A stretch of 41,386 nt of DNA from Candidatus Sumerlaeota bacterium (GCA_030156535.1 JASGMJ010000033.1:1-41386); one strand, 5' to 3'; shown: positions 16,215 through 25,369, counted from the first letter of the stretch. A program made the numbers and translations. The notes: generated by a model from the letters alone, not told the origin.

Positions 16215-17480
16215 CTAGATCACCATCCCGTCCGGGATCACGGTGTTCTTCGGAATGATCACGACGCCGTCGCGGATTGTGTACAGTTCGTGGTCCTTCT
16301 CCTGAAGGCCTTCGCTGTTCAGAATCTTCACGCCGCATCCGATGCGCACGTTCTTGTCGATAATCGCGTGCTTGATCACCGCGCGCTTCCCAATGCCCAG
16401 CGGCACGCCGCTCGGATGGGTGCACTTGGGCTCATAGAAGTCGCTGCCCATGATGATGCTGTCCTCGATCACGGCGTGATCGCGCACATGCGAACGAATG
16501 CCGATGATCGACGTGCGCAGCGTGGCGCCTTCGAGGATGCAGCCGTCGGCAACGCGGCAGTTTTCCAGATTGCAGTTCAGCGCGTTGACGTTGGGGAGGA
16601 AGCGCGGGCGCGTGAAGATCGGCCACTTTGGATTGTTGAACGAGAACGGCGGCGGGCTCTTGAGCAAGTCCATGTGCGCTTCGAAGAACGCCGAGATCGT
16701 CCCGATGTCCTCCCAGTAGCCCGGGAAGATAAACCCGTGGCACTTCAGGTTCTTGATCGCGTCGGGGATGATCTGCTTGCCGAAATCCATGTGCTCCGTT
16801 TCGCGCAGATAGCGATCCAGTGCCTTGCGCGTGAACACGTACACGCCCATCGAGGCGAGGAACGTGTCGCCCACGTCGAAGCGGTCGCCGAACTTCTTCA
16901 GCATCGCCTCCGGCGCCTCGATCCCGTCCATCGCCGCGCCCTTGGGCTTCTCGCGGAATTCCGAGATCACGCCCTTGTCGTCGAGAGCCAGCAGCCCGAA
17001 GTGGTGCGCGGCCTTGCGGTGTACCGTGTTGACGGCCACCGTCACGTCCGCGCCCGTCTCGCGATGCTGGCGAATCAGCGGCCGGTAGTCCATGTGGTAG
17101 AGCGCGTCGCCGGGGAGCACCAGAAACAGATCGTAGTCCGGCAGATCAAACGTGTGCCACTGCTGGCGCAGCGCATCGGCCGTTCCCTGATACCAGTGCC
17201 CGCCCTCGGCGCGTTGCTCCGCTGCCAGGATTTCAACGAACCCGTTCGTGAAAATGTCGAAGTTGTAGGTCGAGCTGACGTGCCGGTTCAGCGAGGAGGA
17301 CAGATACTGGGTCAGCACGTAGATGTGCCGCAGTTCGCTGTTGATGGCGTTCGAGATGGCCACGTCGATCAGGCGGTACTTGCCAGCCAGAGGGACGGCC
17401 GGCTTGGAACGATGCATTGTCAGCGGAAAAAGGCGCGAGCCTGCTCCTCCGCCCAGAATCACCGTCAGCGTGTTCTTCAT
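16215..17480 (-). CDS. glgC: Glucose-1-phosphate adenylyltransferase
   Basis: Makes ADP-glucose from glucose-1-phosphate and ATP, the committed step of bacterial glycogen synthesis; cytoplasmic tetramer. The 421-residue length is normal. The N-terminus has the nucleotidyl-transferase loop GGGAGSRLFPLT (residues 10-21) and the AGKYRLIDVAISN segment. The middle has HWYQGTADALRQ, DHMDY-like DALYHMDY, the sugar-phosphate site FREKPKG, and GYWEDIGT. The C-terminal third is a left-handed beta-helix. The ATG at 17480 has GAGGGG 6 nt upstream. It lies 84 nt after the HEAT-type gene and ends at a strong intrinsic terminator. No other glg gene is next to it. Confidence 0.95.
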   Translation of the reverse strand: MKNTLTVILGGGAGSRLFPLTMHRSKPAVPLAGKYRLIDVAISNAINSELRHIYVLTQYLSSSLNRHVSSTYNFDIFTNGFVEILAAEQRAEGGHWYQGTADALRQQWHTFDLPDYDLFLVLPGDALYHMDYRPLIRQHRETGADVTVAVNTVHRKAAHHFGLLALDDKGVISEFREKPKGAAMDGIEAPEAMLKKFGDRFDVGDTFLASMGVYVFTRKALDRYLRETEHMDFGKQIIPDAIKNLKCHGFIFPGYWEDIGTISAFFEAHMDLLKSPPPFSFNNPKWPIFTRPRFLPNVNALNCNLENCRVADGCILEGATLRTSIIGIRSHVRDHAVIEDSIIMGSDFYEPKCTHPSGVPLGIGKRAVIKHAIIDKNVRIGCGVKILNSEGLQEKDHELYTIRDGVVIIPKNTVIPDGMVI

Positions 17481-17564
17481 CGAATCCCCTCGTCTTCTGC
17501 CTCGAATTGGTGCGTCTCGGGATGACTCTAGTGGCTTTTTGCCGGTGGAAGCAAGGCGACCTTG

Positions 17565-20270
17565 CTACATCGTGATTCCCGGCGGCAGCGGCGGCGGGTC
17601 GCCCTTTTTCCCTCCCTGAATCCACTGGCGCCGTTGCTGCATGTACTGGCGTTTCAGTTCCAGAATATCGGCGGCGGTCTTCGGGCCCGCATCCTTCTTC
17701 TCGTCCCCGGGCGTGTCCGGTTCCTGGCTCTTGTCGCCCCCGCGCGCTGGCAGGGGAGTTGCCGCACGCGCCTCCGCCAGCATCGCCGCCATTGCCGCCT
17801 TCACGTCCGAGTGCTCCAGAATCTTGGTGATCGCCATCAGGCGCTTTTTCACCTCCGGGCGGTTCGGCCCGATTTCCCTCAGCAGCTTCACCGTCCCCAT
17901 GCGTTGTGCCGCGTTCTTGTGCGTCAGCCCGAGGCTGGCCTGCTCCATCAGCATTTCCAGCAGGAAGGCGGGCTTCCCTGGCGCGGCGTATTCGCTCAAC
18001 GTCGAGATCGCCGCCGAGACCACCATCGGGTCCTTGTCCCCCAGATTCTCGCAGATCGGAGCCACTGCTTCTTCGGGCGTGATCTGGCTCAGCCGCACCA
18101 GCGCCTGGATTTTCGCCTGTGCCCTCTTCGCCGCGCCCGTCAGCAGATACGACGCCGTGATGGCCTTGATCAGGTCCTTCACTTCCCTGGGATCGACCAT
18201 TTCCGCTTTCGGCCGATGCGACGCGGCGTTTTCCCCGATCAGCGGTTCGTTCGCCGCATCCGCCACGGGGGCGGACGCCGCGGGTGCAGGTGCCTCCGGG
18301 GCCATCACGTGCTTGGCCAGCAGTTGCATCGACTCCTTCCCAATGCCCTGTACATGGCCCATCTGGACCCGCTTGCGCAGCTCCTGCAGCACGCGCTCTG
18401 CTTCGGGGCCGCCGATTTGCGCCAGCGCATGAACCTGCGCCACCACCACCATGTCCTTCGTCAGCGGCTTGCGCACCTGATCCGTCGTGTCCCAATACGT
18501 CTCCCGCTGGTAGTCAGTCAGTGTCGATTCATCGAACAACGCCGCCTGAAACAGCATCTTGTTCAGCACTGGCACGGCGCGCGGGTCCTTCATTTCCTGG
18601 AGGATTTCGGCTGCCGCGATCAGTGCCCCGCTGTAGCGCGTCGCATGGCGGTCGAGCGCTTCGAGCACGGCCTCCGGGTAGTCCTTGCCAATGCGCGTCA
18701 ACGCCTTCGCCAGTTCCGCCCGCGCACCGATGGTCGAGGCCTCGCGCTCGCCCCCCTTGTGCATGTCCGTGGACTGATCCTGCACCCACAACGCGTCGGC
18801 CAGCTTCTCGATTGCCCACGCGCGCTCCTGCGTACTGAGCACCTTCGGCTTCCCGGCCAGCACTTCCGTGGCGATCATCTGGCCGAGCTTGCGATTGTCC
18901 GGCGGCACCGTCGCGATCGTCGTCTCGATGATGTGGCGCCGCACGTTGTCCTCTGTGCGCGGCGAACGCACGATGCGCCCGAGCGCGCCCAGAATCCGCG
19001 TGGCTTTGCGTACCGCGCCCGCGTCCAGCGTCTTGCTCGAAACCTTGAACTCGTTCAGCCGCTTGAGCTGCTCAGCAATGCCCGACGCCTTGTTGGAAAA
19101 CACATCCTTCAGGTTCTCCAGCAGTACGTCCGCCGCTTCCTGGGACGCCAGATTCCCGATGGCCGTTGAGAGTTCCTCGCGCAGGGCGGAGTTCTTGTTC
19201 GCCCGCCACAGGCCCACCAGGAACGGCGCGAATGCATCGCTGCGCAACGCTCCCATGAACTCGATCGTACGCTCGCGATAGCGTTCGCCGTCCGCCCCCT
19301 TCGCCCACTTCAGATACGCTGTCGTCAGCCGATCCGACTTGCCCGCCTCCATGAACGCCAGCGCCACGGCCTTGCGCGCCCTGAACCCCAGCGCTCCGTA
19401 GCTCCGTCCCTCAATTCCCGAGCTCAGCGCCGCCACCCCTGTTTCCTTCGGCACGAAATCCACCAGGATCAACGTCACGTCGATCCACATGTCCTCGGCA
19501 TTCGCGTCCAGGGGCGCCCGCATCACCGAGCGCAGCATGTCGCTCACGTCGCGCAACTGCTCGGGCGTCGGATCACCCATCTCGTTCTTGCCCGGCATTG
19601 CGTTGCCGATTTCCACCTGCACGCCTTTGAGCTGCGACGTCCACTGCGCCTCGATGTTGTCGAAACGCCCGCCCATCATCCGTTCGTGCTGCTTGTCCTT
19701 TGCGGACTTTGCCTCGAAGAGCAGCTCGGTGGTCAGCCCAACGGACTCCGGGCTGCGCGCCAGCAACTGCAGCAACTTGTCCGTCTCGCGCGGATGATTC
19801 ACGCACGTGCCCAGCACGCTGCCAATGTAGCGTGCCCGCCTGCGCGCCTCCTCGTCGAAGTTGTGCGCTGTCCGGGCGATGCCCGTCTCCGCCAGCCCCG
19901 CCACGCGGTCGGCGGCCTCCTGGTACTTTTCCTCGCGCACGAGGTCGCGCAGCTCGCGCGCCAGCCGTTCCTCCCGGCAGGCGCGCACCTTGTTGCCCCA
20001 CTCCTCCGCGATGCGCACCAGGCGCTCCATGCCCTTTTGCAGCACCATGGCAGCTTCGGCTGGCAGCACCGAGCCCGCCCGCTCCGTGAACTCCAGCACG
20101 GGGGCCGTGTGGAAATCCCGGTAAACTCCTCCGACGGCCTTCGCGATTTCGATGGCTCTCTCGCGCGGAGACTCGCTCGGCTCGGCCATCCAGCGGCGCG
20201 CCACCGTGGCTGCTTTCGTCACGTCGCCTTTGACCAGCGCCTGTTCCAGTGCCGCCTGCATCGCCTGCAT
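17565..20270 (-). CDS. Large alpha-helical HEAT-repeat-like protein, function unknown
   Basis: A 901-residue protein without signal peptide or membrane segment, made almost wholly of helix-pair repeats with alternating hydrophobic pattern. HEAT-like units are clearest in the C-terminal half, for example near DPRAVPVLNKMLFQAAL, GGPEAERVLQELRKR and DPMVVSAAISTLSEYA. A Pro/Ala-rich linker separates two helical blocks (about residue 690), and the C-terminus is Lys/Pro/Gly-rich. Such proteins are usually binding scaffolds; I do not recognise a family. I choose the ATG at 20270 because it follows a G-rich ribosome-binding-like stretch and begins the first helix; the frame is open back to an ATG at 20435, but the extra part is Gly/Arg-rich. 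It lies directly upstream of glgC. Confidence 0.75.
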   Translation of the reverse strand: MQAMQAALEQALVKGDVTKAATVARRWMAEPSESPRERAIEIAKAVGGVYRDFHTAPVLEFTERAGSVLPAEAAMVLQKGMERLVRIAEEWGNKVRACREERLARELRDLVREEKYQEAADRVAGLAETGIARTAHNFDEEARRRARYIGSVLGTCVNHPRETDKLLQLLARSPESVGLTTELLFEAKSAKDKQHERMMGGRFDNIEAQWTSQLKGVQVEIGNAMPGKNEMGDPTPEQLRDVSDMLRSVMRAPLDANAEDMWIDVTLILVDFVPKETGVAALSSGIEGRSYGALGFRARKAVALAFMEAGKSDRLTTAYLKWAKGADGERYRERTIEFMGALRSDAFAPFLVGLWRANKNSALREELSTAIGNLASQEAADVLLENLKDVFSNKASGIAEQLKRLNEFKVSSKTLDAGAVRKATRILGALGRIVRSPRTEDNVRRHIIETTIATVPPDNRKLGQMIATEVLAGKPKVLSTQERAWAIEKLADALWVQDQSTDMHKGGEREASTIGARAELAKALTRIGKDYPEAVLEALDRHATRYSGALIAAAEILQEMKDPRAVPVLNKMLFQAALFDESTLTDYQRETYWDTTDQVRKPLTKDMVVVAQVHALAQIGGPEAERVLQELRKRVQMGHVQGIGKESMQLLAKHVMAPEAPAPAASAPVADAANEPLIGENAASHRPKAEMVDPREVKDLIKAITASYLLTGAAKRAQAKIQALVRLSQITPEEAVAPICENLGDKDPMVVSAAISTLSEYAAPGKPAFLLEMLMEQASLGLTHKNAAQRMGTVKLLREIGPNRPEVKKRLMAITKILEHSDVKAAMAAMLAEARAATPLPARGGDKSQEPDTPGDEKKDAGPKTAADILELKRQYMQQRRQWIQGGKKGDPPPLPPGITM

Positions 20271-20409
20271 CGCTGCCGCATCCCGCCCCCGCCCTGTTTC
20301 CCGGGCCGATGCACCGGTAAGGCGTGGGCTTTCAAGTATCAACACCCCAAGAGAAACCTGCTCCCCCCGCTCCCGCAACGGAAAAGCCCGTCCTGCCACA
20401 CGCCCTGCC

Positions 20410-20438
20410 TTGACTCCCCCCTCCGGCCTCCCCATGCT
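20410..20438 (+). promoter_or_regulatory. Candidate sigma-70 promoter for the HIT gene
   Basis: TTGACT at 20410-20415 is a good -35 box. A 17-nt spacer leads to CATGCT, a poor -10 (3 of 6 consensus positions). It ends 30 nt before the HIT start in the divergent gap with the HEAT-type gene. Confidence 0.25.
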
Positions 20439-20468
20439 TCTCTCCGATCAACCCTTGGGGGCACCCGC

Positions 20469-20813
20469 ATGGAAAAAACCCTCTTCGAGAAAATCATCGA
20501 CGGCGAGATCCCTGCCCAGAAGGTCTGGGAGGATGAATACTGCATCGCCATTCGCGACATCAAACCCCAGGCGCCCACCCACATTCTCGTCATTCCCCGT
20601 AAGGTGATCGAGACCATCGACGACGTCGATCCCTCCGACAAGACACTGATCGGGCACCTGACCTGGGTGGCGGCGGAAATCGCCCGCAACGAGGGGCTCG
20701 CCTCCGATGGCTACCGTCTCGTCTGGAACTGCCGCGCCGCCGGTGGCCAGGAAGTCTATCACATCCACCTGCACCTGCTCGGCGGCCGCCCGATGAACTG
20801 GCCCCCGGGATAA
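20469..20813 (+). CDS. HIT family (HINT-type) nucleotide-binding protein
   Basis: A 114-residue histidine-triad protein. The HIT motif HIHLHLLGG lies near the C-terminus (about residues 97-105), and the N-terminus has the usual FEKIIDGEIPAQKVWEDE and FRDIKPQAPTHILVIPRK pattern (AIRDIKPQAPTH here). HINT proteins hydrolyse purine nucleoside phosphoramidates such as AMP-lysine; the cellular role in bacteria is unclear. The ATG at 20469 is preceded by a G-rich stretch. It heads a plus-strand run with a PilZ-like gene, GT9 and GT-C genes, but HIT genes occur in many contexts so no functional link is implied. Confidence 0.93.
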   Translation: MEKTLFEKIIDGEIPAQKVWEDEYCIAIRDIKPQAPTHILVIPRKVIETIDDVDPSDKTLIGHLTWVAAEIARNEGLASDGYRLVWNCRAAGGQEVYHIHLHLLGGRPMNWPPG

Positions 20814-20858
20814 CATCCCAGCGAGCGAACGACCCGACTCTCCTCCGTGATCGGCACA

Positions 20859-21761
20859 ATGAGCGACTCGTCCTCAACCATTCGCAAGGACCAGGAGCGC
20901 GAGCCGCGTTACCGGTGCGTTTATCCCGGCCTGCTGCGCGTCCTCTTCCCCGAGCGCTCCTTCGTGCCCATCAGCATCGCCGTACGCGTCGTGAATCTCA
21001 GCAGCGGCGGCTCTCTTGCTGTCATCCACCAGGGGCATCTCGATGTGCCCCTCGACGCCCTGCGCGGCTGCTACTTCGAGTTGCGCATTGCCTCTTCCAG
21101 CGCCGAACCGCTCTACGGGCGCATAGCCCGCATTGATGCCCGCACCTCCGCCCCTGTGCTTGGCCTGCGGTTCCACTGCGCCCATCCCGAGCTCATCGGC
21201 CAGTTGATCCACGGCGACACTGCCGAGGTGGATGCCAACACGACGCTCTCCCTCCCCGTGCTTGATCCCTATTCGCCACTCAGCGCCACGACCCCCATCT
21301 TCCTGACGGGACGCAGCCACGACGCCAGCGAGATCGTCGTCGGCAACGACTTCGGCAAGTCGCTCTCTTTCCCCGTGGTGAAGGGACGCTTTGAGTTGAG
21401 TCTCGAACTGCTGTGCGAAGGGGTGAACTGCTTCCAGCTCATCGCACGCAACGGCGAGTTGCGCTCGCTGCCCCACACGGTGCACATCACCTATGTGCCA
21501 TCGGCCGGAGACGAGTTGTTCTTCCGCGCCGAACCCACGATCGATCAGAACGGCCGCGCCGTTGTGGATTTCGAGTTTCTCGGCACGGGCTCGGCGGGCG
21601 CCGTGCTTTTCGTGCGAATCCTCGACTATCTTCCCGAATCCGACCGCGTGCGCTTGCAGCTTCGCGCCCGCGCCCACGACGCCCTGAACGCCGGTGCCCT
21701 TGGCGAGCTGCGCGAGATTGCCGAGGAGCTCAGGGAGATGCCGTCAGAGAGCACCGAGTAA
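20859..21761 (+). CDS. PilZ-like domain protein with C-terminal Ig-like domain
   Basis: The N-terminal ~110 residues look like a PilZ (cyclic-di-GMP-binding) domain. There is a basic EREPRYR start near residues 13-19, NLSSGG at 46-51 in place of the D/NxSxxG motif, and a closing LGLRF strand. The arginine motif is not a perfect RxxxR. Residues about 140-220 resemble an Ig-like fold of the glucodextranase-B type (PIFLTGR, KGRFELSLELLCEGVN, HTVHITYV). No signal peptide or membrane segment is visible. The ATG at 20859 is used; a GTG at 20847 is equally possible, as neither has a clear ribosome binding site. It follows HIT by 45 nt and precedes GT9, suggesting a link to surface-polysaccharide control. 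Confidence 0.6.
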   Translation: MSDSSSTIRKDQEREPRYRCVYPGLLRVLFPERSFVPISIAVRVVNLSSGGSLAVIHQGHLDVPLDALRGCYFELRIASSSAEPLYGRIARIDARTSAPVLGLRFHCAHPELIGQLIHGDTAEVDANTTLSLPVLDPYSPLSATTPIFLTGRSHDASEIVVGNDFGKSLSFPVVKGRFELSLELLCEGVNCFQLIARNGELRSLPHTVHITYVPSAGDELFFRAEPTIDQNGRAVVDFEFLGTGSAGAVLFVRILDYLPESDRVRLQLRARAHDALNAGALGELREIAEELREMPSESTE

Positions 21762-21861
21762 GGCCTTCGCCGGAACGCTGCGATGAGCACCCTTCCTGTT
21801 GCCTCGGCGCGAAAGCACGCGGCAGCGTCACGCAACGTCTGCCCCGGATGAACCTAGCCGC

Positions 21862-23022
21862 GTGACTTCCTTCTCCGAAATACGCCCCGAGCAAATTCGT
21901 TCCGACTGCCGTTTCTACACCGGCTACAAGCCCTGCCACCGTCACGACGGATGCCCCGACTGCACGGAGTTCCAGCCGCGCGGCCGCGAGGTCCTCATCA
22001 TCAAGCTCGGCGCCATGGGCGACGTGTTGCGCACCAAGTGCATCCTGACCGGGATCAAGCGTCAGTATCCCTACTCGTGGATCACCTGGCTGACGGCCCC
22101 GGGGAGCGAGCCTCTCGTGCGTGATCCGCTCGTTGACGAGATTCACACGTACTCCACCCGTGGCCTTGGCGCTCTCGAAGGACGCCGCTTCCATCTTCTG
22201 GCGTGTCTGGACAAGGATGCCGAGGCCCTGGCTCTCTCGCGCCGCATCGAGTCCGCCCGCAAGGTCGGCTATGCCCCCACGGACTTCAACACGCTCACCG
22301 TCTACAATCAGGGCTCCGTCCACGCCCTGCGTCTGGGTCTTTCCGACGAATTGAAGTACCGCCACAATCAGCTCACGCATCCCCAGATTCTCTACTCCAT
22401 GCTGGAGATGAAGTACCAAGGCGACGGCTACTCCCTCACGGTGCCCCGGGAGGCCAGGGAGTTGGCCGCCGAACGCCTTGCCGCGCTGAAGCTCCCGGCG
22501 GGCAAGCCCGTCATCGGCCTCAACACCGGTTGTGGCCCGGTCTTTGAAACCAAGCAGTGGACGGCCGAGGGATACACCGAACTTGCCCGCCGTCTGGCCC
22601 GCGACCACGGATTCGCGGTGCTGCTCTATGGCGGCCCGCGCGAGGCGCCCATGCACGCCGCGCTGCTCGATGCCCTTGGCCCTCTGGCGGGCAACGGCGT
22701 CTGGGACACGGGGACGGACAACTCGCTGGAAACGTTCTTCGCTCTGGTCGACCGGGTGGACGTGCTGGTCTCGGCCGATACGCTCGCCATGCACGTGGCG
22801 ATTGCGCTGCGCAAGAAGGTCGTCGCCTTCTTCGGTCCCACCTGCGAGCAGGAGGTTGATCTCTTCGGCCGAGGCGAGCGCATCGTCACGGACTACAAGT
22901 GCTCGCCCTGCTATCTGAAGCGTTGCGATGTCCGCCCCTCGTGCATGCAGGCTCTTACTGCGGAGACCGTCGAGGCGGCCGTTGTGCGCGTCCTGCGGGC
23001 CGTCCCCGCCACGAGCGGTTGA
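21862..23022 (+). CDS. Glycosyltransferase family 9 (heptosyltransferase-like) with N-terminal Cys cluster
   Basis: A 386-residue cytoplasmic-side GT-B enzyme of family 9, which adds heptose or related sugars to LPS core. The family's LIIKLGAMGDVL loop starts near residue 45. The donor-binding C-terminal half shows GLNTGCGP, QWTAEGYTELA, VLLYGGPRE and VSADTLAMHVAIAL. Before the GT domain is a cysteine cluster, Cys16, 25, 31 and 34 (DCRFY, KPC, DGCPDC). A second group (KCSPCYLKRC and a later cysteine) lies near the C-terminus. The N-terminal cluster may bind a metal. The GTG at 21862 is chosen because it starts just before the conserved part; the frame is open to 21799. It is tightly coupled to the next gene (3 nt gap). 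Confidence 0.88.
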   Translation: MTSFSEIRPEQIRSDCRFYTGYKPCHRHDGCPDCTEFQPRGREVLIIKLGAMGDVLRTKCILTGIKRQYPYSWITWLTAPGSEPLVRDPLVDEIHTYSTRGLGALEGRRFHLLACLDKDAEALALSRRIESARKVGYAPTDFNTLTVYNQGSVHALRLGLSDELKYRHNQLTHPQILYSMLEMKYQGDGYSLTVPREARELAAERLAALKLPAGKPVIGLNTGCGPVFETKQWTAEGYTELARRLARDHGFAVLLYGGPREAPMHAALLDALGPLAGNGVWDTGTDNSLETFFALVDRVDVLVSADTLAMHVAIALRKKVVAFFGPTCEQEVDLFGRGERIVTDYKCSPCYLKRCDVRPSCMQALTAETVEAAVVRVLRAVPATSG

Positions 23023-23025
23023 CCC

Positions 23026-24660
23026 GTGGCCGAAGCGGACGCCATCGGGCCGCCCCGTCTCACCGCTGGCGCCTTCCTGCGCCGCCACTGGCTCGCCCTT
23101 GCCCTGTTGCCGGCGCTCATCGGGCTCCTGCTTCCCGGGCACGCCACGTTGATCCGGTGCGCGGGCTCCATCGGATTCCCCTATCAGCTCGATCGCGAGG
23201 AAGGGTTCCTCCTCGAACAGGGGCTGCGTCTTGCCGATGGCGAGACGATCTACCCTTCGCTGAAGGATTACCCCTACACTGTCGGCAACTACCCGCCCGT
23301 CTACCCCGTGCTGCTGGCTGTTGGGACGCTGGTGGCGGGCGACTCACTGGCTCCCGGGCGGATTCTCGCGGGATTGGCGGCTTTCCTCATCGCGGGGCTG
23401 ATTCTCTATGCGGTTTTGCGCGAGCCTGCGGGCGGCCTGGTGGGCGGCCTGATTGCCGTGGGTCTGTTTCTGGGCACGTGGGCGTTGAGCGAATGGATCG
23501 CGTTCGTCCGCGTTGATCTTCCTGCACTGGCTCTTGGGATGGCGGGGTTTGTGCTGGGGACGGGGCGCCAGAGCCGCCTGCGCTTGGCGGCCGTCGTGGC
23601 GCTCTTCAGTCTCGCGTTCTTTACCAAGCAGACCCAGATCATCGCTCCTCTGGCGCTCTTCGGGGCGATGCTCTGGCGCCGCCAATGGCGCGGCGCAGGA
23701 GTCTTTGCGGCCGCGATGGCGGGCACGTGTGCGGTTTTTCTGGGGCTTCTGGTTCTGGCTACCGCTGGCGAGTTCTGGCGCCACACCGTGGCCTACAACG
23801 CCAACGCGATGTACTGGAACCAGGTGCCCGTCTGGCTGGCGCACCTGCGGGACTTTTCGGGTTTCGCGCTGGTGGCTCTGATTCCCGCTGCCGGGTTCCT
23901 TGTCTGGAGCGAGTGCCACCGCCCGGGCCCCGTGCCGGAGGAACCCGAGGGGCCTCACCAGCCCAGCCGCTCGCTCGTCGCGCCCGCGTCGCTGCTCTAT
24001 TTGGGGCTCGCGGGGCTCTCTCTGCTGACGACGGCCAAGGCCGGGTCGGCGTCCAACTATCTGCTGGAGTTCCTGGCCGTTGCCGCCCTGGTGACGGGAC
24101 TGGGGATTTCGCGGGCCGCCGAGCTGTTGCAGAACAGCGCCCTGGGCCCTCGCCGGCGCCGGACAGCCGTCGCCGCTGCCGTGGTGCTCGCGCTTTTGCT
24201 GCTTTGCCATGGCGCCAGCGGGTCACTCAACATCGGGGGCACGATCGCCCGCCACCGCCTGTTCCGCCAGCCCCCGCCGCCCGAGCTTCGCGAGCAACTC
24301 GCCTTGGTGGAGTTGCACCTCTCGGAGTTCGGAAGCCCCGTTCTGGCCGAGGAGCCCATCTTTGCCATTCGGACCGGGAGCCCGGTTCTCTACCAGCCGT
24401 TCATCATGACCCAACTGGCCCGGGAAGGGAAGTGGGATCCGGCACCGTTTGTGGCCGATTTGGAGGAGGGGCGCTTCGGGGCCATCCTGACGAACCAGGA
24501 CCTTGCGCGCGACGGGCACTTTCCGGGCTTCACCGAGGAAATGCGCCGCGCCATCCTGCGGGCCTATCGCCTGCGGGAGCAAATCGGCGGGCATTTCATC
24601 TACGTTCCGCTGGATGCGGACGCCAAGGGCCCTTTGCGTCAGTTCGCCTGGCAGCAATGA
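23026..24660 (+). CDS. Polytopic membrane protein, GT-C-like glycosyltransferase candidate
   Basis: A 544-residue protein with about ten hydrophobic segments. After the first one (22-38) comes YQLDREEGFLLEQG, an acidic loop (Asp56, Glu58, Glu59) in the position of the GT-C catalytic carboxylates, then YPPVYPVLLA. A short soluble domain (about the last 120 residues) ends the protein. I infer transfer of a sugar from a polyprenyl-phosphate donor on the periplasmic side. The GTG at 23026 begins 3 nt after the GT9 stop, so translation is probably coupled and the two likely act on the same glycan. It shares layout, though no obvious close sequence identity, with the protein at 9186-10919. Confidence 0.68.
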   Translation: MAEADAIGPPRLTAGAFLRRHWLALALLPALIGLLLPGHATLIRCAGSIGFPYQLDREEGFLLEQGLRLADGETIYPSLKDYPYTVGNYPPVYPVLLAVGTLVAGDSLAPGRILAGLAAFLIAGLILYAVLREPAGGLVGGLIAVGLFLGTWALSEWIAFVRVDLPALALGMAGFVLGTGRQSRLRLAAVVALFSLAFFTKQTQIIAPLALFGAMLWRRQWRGAGVFAAAMAGTCAVFLGLLVLATAGEFWRHTVAYNANAMYWNQVPVWLAHLRDFSGFALVALIPAAGFLVWSECHRPGPVPEEPEGPHQPSRSLVAPASLLYLGLAGLSLLTTAKAGSASNYLLEFLAVAALVTGLGISRAAELLQNSALGPRRRRTAVAAAVVLALLLLCHGASGSLNIGGTIARHRLFRQPPPPELREQLALVELHLSEFGSPVLAEEPIFAIRTGSPVLYQPFIMTQLAREGKWDPAPFVADLEEGRFGAILTNQDLARDGHFPGFTEEMRRAILRAYRLREQIGGHFIYVPLDADAKGPLRQFAWQQ

Positions 24661-24698
24661 AAAACCGCCGCGCATTCCTTGGGGGAACGGCGGCGGTT
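24660..24698 (-). terminator. Intrinsic terminator of the glmU-prs-rplY operon
   Basis: A 9-bp stem AACCGCCGC/GCGGCGGTT (24663-24671 and 24690-24698) is followed on the minus strand by TTTTT, 30 nt beyond the rplY stop. The loop can fold further (TTCC/GGAA). The stop codon of the converging GT-C gene touches its end. It may also act weakly for the plus strand, where GATTTTCC follows. Confidence 0.8.
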
Positions 24699-24727
24699 GA
24701 TTTTCCAATACTTGCGGAGGAGCAGTC

Positions 24728-25369
24728 TTACTTGGTCTCGGCTTCTGGTGCTGGGGTCTCTTCGCCAGGTGCTGCCGTTGCGGACGAAGCTTCCTCGGCC
24801 GCCTGGCTCTTGGCCAGCATGTTGAAGAGCGCCGTGTCCGGGTCGTCCAGATAGCTGACCCCTTCGAACTGGGGGAGGTCGCCGATGTGGTAGGTCTGAC
24901 CCACTTCGAGGGCGCTGACGTCGGCGTCGATGTGGCTTGGCACCTTGTCGGGGAGAGCGGCGATTTCCACTTGGTCGCGGATACGCTCCAGCATGCCACC
25001 TTCGCGGATGCCGGCGGGCGTTCCGACCTGACGGACACGGACCGTCAGATGGACGGGCTTGGTGGGATCAACGCGCAGGAAGTCCACATGCAAGGTGTCC
25101 CAGGTGACGGGGTCGCGCTGGATTTCCTTGATGAAAACGCGCTCGCTGGCACCGGTGGAGAGCTCCAGATTGATCAGAACGCTCTCGCCGAGGGCCTGCT
25201 GGCGGACCTTCTTGAACTGGTGCGCATCGAGTGTAAGAGCAAGGGAATCAATGCCTGCCCCGTACATGATGGCGGGCAGAACGCCTTCCCTGCGGGCCTT
25301 CTTCGCCCACTCCTTGCCGCGCTGCTCACGGACTTCGCCCTTGAGTACGGGTGCGGTGACTGCTGACAT
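24728..25369 (-). CDS. rplY: 50S ribosomal protein L25 (Ctc/TL5 type)
   Basis: Binds 5S rRNA in the large subunit; the two-domain Ctc form is often stress-induced. The 213-residue length matches the long type. The N-terminal 5S-binding domain shows REQRGKEWAKKARREG and LPAIMYG, and the C-terminal beta domain shows HVDFLRVDPTKPVHLTVRV and GGMLERIRDQVEI. A low-complexity Ala/Glu/Pro tail ends the protein. The ATG at 25369 has GGAGGT 8 nt upstream. It is the last gene of a glmU-prs-rplY run and ends at an intrinsic terminator. This order mirrors gcaD-prs-ctc of Bacillus. Confidence 0.94.
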   Translation of the reverse strand: MSAVTAPVLKGEVREQRGKEWAKKARREGVLPAIMYGAGIDSLALTLDAHQFKKVRQQALGESVLINLELSTGASERVFIKEIQRDPVTWDTLHVDFLRVDPTKPVHLTVRVRQVGTPAGIREGGMLERIRDQVEIAALPDKVPSHIDADVSALEVGQTYHIGDLPQFEGVSYLDDPDTALFNMLAKSQAAEEASSATAAPGEETPAPEAETK

